NCBI GenBank assembly: GCA_025356215.1 | Contig: JANXUM010000205.1 | Span: 1-38,426 of the forward strand | Direction: 5' to 3' | DNA: 38,426 bases | DNA from: Bryobacter sp. | Lineage (GTDB): Bacteria > Acidobacteriota > Terriglobia > Bryobacterales > Bryobacteraceae | In this document: piece after piece, positions 35,550 through 38,426 of the stretch | Layout: each line of letters opens with the position of its first letter | Position numbering within the stretch: position 1 is the stretch's first letter | Program-made: the position numbers and the translations under genes | The notes under the pieces: generated by a model | Told to the model about the DNA's origin: nothing | The model's input: the letters and a program-made list of their open reading frames with translations, nothing else | Databases searched by the model: none

Positions 35550-38426
35550 ATGTCACAGTTGTTGCTTCGTTGCTTCACTACAATTCTGCTTCTGTCCCCA
35601 GCCACGCCGCTTTTCTCGCAAGCGGTCAATGGCACACTTCTCGGCACCGTAACAGATCAATCGGCCAGCTTTGTCGCCGCCGCCAAGGTCTCCGCTCTCG
35701 AAACCAACACCGGCATCGCCCGGCAGACCACCTCCAACCAGAGCGGAAATTACTCATTTCTCAATCTTCCTCCCGGCACCTACAGCGTCACTGTCGAAGT
35801 AGCCGGCTTCCGTAAGGCCGTACGCGAAAAGGTGGAAGTCGGTCAAAACTCCACGATCCGCGTTGACCTGGAACTCCAACCCGGTCAGATCACCGAACAG
35901 ATCACCGTCGAAGCCGAATCTCCGCTTCTCCAGACCGACCGAACCGACACCGGCCGAAAGATCGAAACCCGTCAGTTGGCCGAAATGCCGCTCACCCAGA
36001 ATCGCAACTTCCAAAGCCTGCTGAATCTGGTCCCCGGCGCCGCGCGCGCCCAGCGCAACCATTCGGAATTCTTCAACTCCAACGACTCGCTCCAATCGCG
36101 CGTCAACGGCCAGAGCCGCCTCGCCAACAATGTCCAGTTCGAAGGCGTCGATAACAACCAGCGCACCGGCCTGCTTACCGCCCTCATCCCGCCCATCGAA
36201 GCCCTCCAGGGCGTCGACGTCACCACCTCCAACTACGAGGCCGAACTTGGCCGCGCTGGCGGCGCCGTCCAGAACGTCAATCTAAAGTCCGGCACTAACT
36301 CCTTCCACGGCAGTGTCTACGAGTTCAACAAAGTAAGTGCACTCAACTCCCGGCGCACCGATCTCAGCACTAAGCCCGTCACCACTTACAACTACTTCGG
36401 TGCCACTTTCGGCGGCCCAATCATCAAGAACAAGACCTTCTTCTTTGCTGACTATCTCGGCGTCCGCGACCGTCTCGGCAAGGGCTATCGTTTCTCGATT
36501 CCCACCAACGAATTCCGCACTGGCAACCTTGCTTCCGGTCCCACCATCGTCTACGATCCTGCCACCAGCGCCAATGCCGACGGTAGCGGTCGCACCCCCT
36601 TCCCCGGTAACGTCATTCCGACGAACCGCATCAGCCCCATCTCAGCCAAAATGGTCGGTCTCATCCCCAATCCAACACGCCCAGGCGCCACCCTTTTTGC
36701 CAATAACTTCGAGGGCGGCACCGTGCGAAGCAAGGATACCGACTCGATGGATGCCAAAGTCGACCATAACTTCAGCACCAACGACCGCCTCAGCGTCCGC
36801 TACAGCTACCAGCGCCCCACCCTAACGGACCCGCCCATCTTCGGCGCGGCGGGCGGCCCGGCCAACGGCGGCTTCGCCGGCACCGGCGTGCAGAAGACCA
36901 CCTCGGCCGGAATCAATTACACCAAGGTCGTCAACCCGACACTCATCACCGAACTCCGCGTTGGTTTCACCCGCTATCGTAACGACGCGCAGAACACCGA
37001 CATCGACACAAAGGCCAGCGACGCCATCGGCATCAAAGGCGTCAACGTGACTCCGTCCTCTGGCGGCCTCGTCGGCGTCGACATCACCGGCTTCTCCAGC
37101 CCTCTCGTGGGTTACTCCCCCAGCCTCCCTTGGGTCCGCTTCGAGCAGAACTGGACAGTTGTGAACAACTGGACTAAGTCCATCAATAACCACACCCTCA
37201 AGTTCGGTTTCGATTACCGCGACAACCGCGATGGACTCCTCCAGACGCAGACCTACTCGGTCCGCGGCCTCTACCGTTTCCGTGGCGGCCAAACCTCGAT
37301 CCCCGGCGCCTCCAACGGCTTCACCAATGCCTGGGCCTCTTTCTTGCTTGACGCACCCAACGACTACGGTCGCGACCTCGTGATTTCTTTCCCCGAGTAT
37401 CTTCAGAAACCCCTCTTCACTTACATCCAGGACACTTGGCAGATTTCCAACCGCCTCACGATGAACATCGGCGTTCGTCATGAGCTTTATCCCCCGGCGA
37501 CTCCGCGCAAGGCCGGTGGCTTCTCCAACTACAATCCCAACGACAATTCGCTGGTGATCGCCGGTCTCGGCAGCAACCCCAGCGACCTCGGCCGCCAGAT
37601 CCAGTACATGAATTTCGCCCCCCGCGTCGGCCTCAGTTATCGTCTCAATGAAAAGACAGTCATCCGCGCCGGCTTCGGAATCAGTTACATGCCCTACCCG
37701 GACAATAACTACGCTTATAACTTTCCCGTACGCCAGAACAACGCTTATAACCCATTGAATTCCTTCCAGCCCGCCGGTCGCATGGCCGATGGCTTCCCCG
37801 GTGCCAACCCGGTTAACATCCCCACCGACGGCATCATCCGCAACGCTCCGGCGCAAAACTACGATGTCATCCCGAAGGACTTCAAGGAAGGTTATGTACA
37901 GAGCTATAACCTCTCGCTCCAGCGCGCCCTCGGTAAGAACTTCGTTCTCGATGTCGCTTATGTCGGCAACGGCGGCCGCCGCGTCCCCACCGTTTTCAAC
38001 CTCAACGCCGGCCAAGTCATCGGCGGCGGTGCCTCCGGTCAGCCGCTTTTCCAGAAGTACGGCCGCACCGCCGACACCAATCTGCGTTTCTTCGGCACCA
38101 GCACCAACTACAATTCCTTGCAGACTAAGTTCGACCGTAAGTTCAGCGGCGGCTTCCTCCTCACGACGGCCTATACTTACTCGAAGTCAATCGATTACAA
38201 TAACGACAACGGCGGTCTGACTTACTACATCAACACCGCTCGCAATCGTGCCCGTAGCGACTTTGATCGCCGCCACATGCTCAATCAGAGCTACCTTTAT
38301 GAGCTGCCCTTCGGCAAAGGTAAGAAGTTCATGACCTCCGGCCCCGCAGCCTACGTCCTCGGTGGCTGGCAGGTCAACGGCATCTTGACGCTCATGACGG
38401 GTTCACCCTTCACCGTCACCGCGCCT
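35550..38426 (+). CDS. Oar-like TonB-dependent receptor, partial (3' end outside window)
   Basis: The frame from ATG 35550 stays open for 959 codons to the window edge, which is why it is missing from the ORF track. It starts with a signal peptide (MSQLLLRCFTTILLLSPATP), a carboxypeptidase-regulatory domain (NGTLLGTVTDQSASFVAAAK, NQSGNYSFLNLPPGTYSVTV), a plug (MPLTQNRNFQSLLNLVPGA, VEGVDNNQRTG-like region, YEAELGRAGGAVQNVNLKSG), and barrel strands up to GGWQVNGILTLMTGSPFTVT. It is distinct from the receptor at 4148-7168. No transporter partner is visible; the ligand is unknown. The repeats upstream suggest specific control of its expression. Confidence 0.93.
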   Translation, partial: MSQLLLRCFTTILLLSPATPLFSQAVNGTLLGTVTDQSASFVAAAKVSALETNTGIARQTTSNQSGNYSFLNLPPGTYSVTVEVAGFRKAVREKVEVGQNSTIRVDLELQPGQITEQITVEAESPLLQTDRTDTGRKIETRQLAEMPLTQNRNFQSLLNLVPGAARAQRNHSEFFNSNDSLQSRVNGQSRLANNVQFEGVDNNQRTGLLTALIPPIEALQGVDVTTSNYEAELGRAGGAVQNVNLKSGTNSFHGSVYEFNKVSALNSRRTDLSTKPVTTYNYFGATFGGPIIKNKTFFFADYLGVRDRLGKGYRFSIPTNEFRTGNLASGPTIVYDPATSANADGSGRTPFPGNVIPTNRISPISAKMVGLIPNPTRPGATLFANNFEGGTVRSKDTDSMDAKVDHNFSTNDRLSVRYSYQRPTLTDPPIFGAAGGPANGGFAGTGVQKTTSAGINYTKVVNPTLITELRVGFTRYRNDAQNTDIDTKASDAIGIKGVNVTPSSGGLVGVDITGFSSPLVGYSPSLPWVRFEQNWTVVNNWTKSINNHTLKFGFDYRDNRDGLLQTQTYSVRGLYRFRGGQTSIPGASNGFTNAWASFLLDAPNDYGRDLVISFPEYLQKPLFTYIQDTWQISNRLTMNIGVRHELYPPATPRKAGGFSNYNPNDNSLVIAGLGSNPSDLGRQIQYMNFAPRVGLSYRLNEKTVIRAGFGISYMPYPDNNYAYNFPVRQNNAYNPLNSFQPAGRMADGFPGANPVNIPTDGIIRNAPAQNYDVIPKDFKEGYVQSYNLSLQRALGKNFVLDVAYVGNGGRRVPTVFNLNAGQVIGGGASGQPLFQKYGRTADTNLRFFGTSTNYNSLQTKFDRKFSGGFLLTTAYTYSKSIDYNNDNGGLTYYINTARNRARSDFDRRHMLNQSYLYELPFGKGKKFMTSGPAAYVLGGWQVNGILTLMTGSPFTVTAP

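Noticed and set aside
36822-38015. 397-codon ORF on the minus strand opposite the second TonB receptor
   Set aside because: Antisense to a well-recognised receptor; composition is repetitive and acidic with no family signature.

Overview
The window looks like a chromosomal segment of an Acidobacteria genome, most likely the Solibacter/Bryobacter lineage. The pointers are a TIGR03437-type secreted protein (a domain named from Solibacter), Oar-like TonB-dependent receptors with an N-terminal carboxypeptidase-regulatory fold, a PSCyt1/DUF1549/DUF1553 plus DUF1501 pair, and an EF-P with the loop TPGNLRG. The DNA is GC-rich and coding is very dense. This placement is inference from gene families; no search was run.

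Left edge (1-860): the end of an IS66-family element, with a partial tnpA on the minus strand and a terminal GTAAGCGGC at 409. It abuts the frameshifted remnant of a terminase-like gene. Next comes a secreted PQQ-type beta-propeller protein (861-2420, minus).

Core accessory region (2463-10488, minus): five genes that overlap one another at every junction. In order of transcription they are an SsuB/TauB-like ABC ATPase, a PaaK-like adenylate-forming ligase, a twin-arginine NMT1/SsuA-like binding protein, an Oar-like TonB-dependent receptor, and a single ORF fusing a family 2 glycosyltransferase to an SsuC/TauC-like ABC permease. Together they could carry a small ligand across the outer membrane, periplasm and inner membrane, then activate and possibly glycosylate it. 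This is the best candidate in the window for an undescribed system. A small hypothetical ORF and a set of competing hairpins lie upstream.

Middle (10997-20519): a P-loop nucleotide kinase-like protein, then a plus-strand run of a polytopic membrane protein, an LPG-synthase-TM-like protein, a LmbE/PIG-L deacetylase and SelA. These are followed by EF-P (minus), guaB (plus), xseA (minus) and a DegT-family aminotransferase (plus).

Right-middle (20504-29385): a minus-strand operon of an L-sorbosone-dehydrogenase-like protein, a hexaheme cytochrome c and UDP-GlcNAc 2-epimerase, then glnD (plus), a secreted BsuPI-domain protein (minus), nadB (plus) and an alpha/beta hydrolase (minus). Convergent neighbours repeatedly overlap at their 3' ends.

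Right end (29437-38426): the PSD1-type cytochrome/DUF1501 pair (plus), a TIGR03437 secreted protein (minus) whose stop codon shares an 18-nt perfect palindrome with the preceding gene, and a second Oar-like TonB receptor (plus) running off the window. I saw no rRNA, tRNA or CRISPR array.
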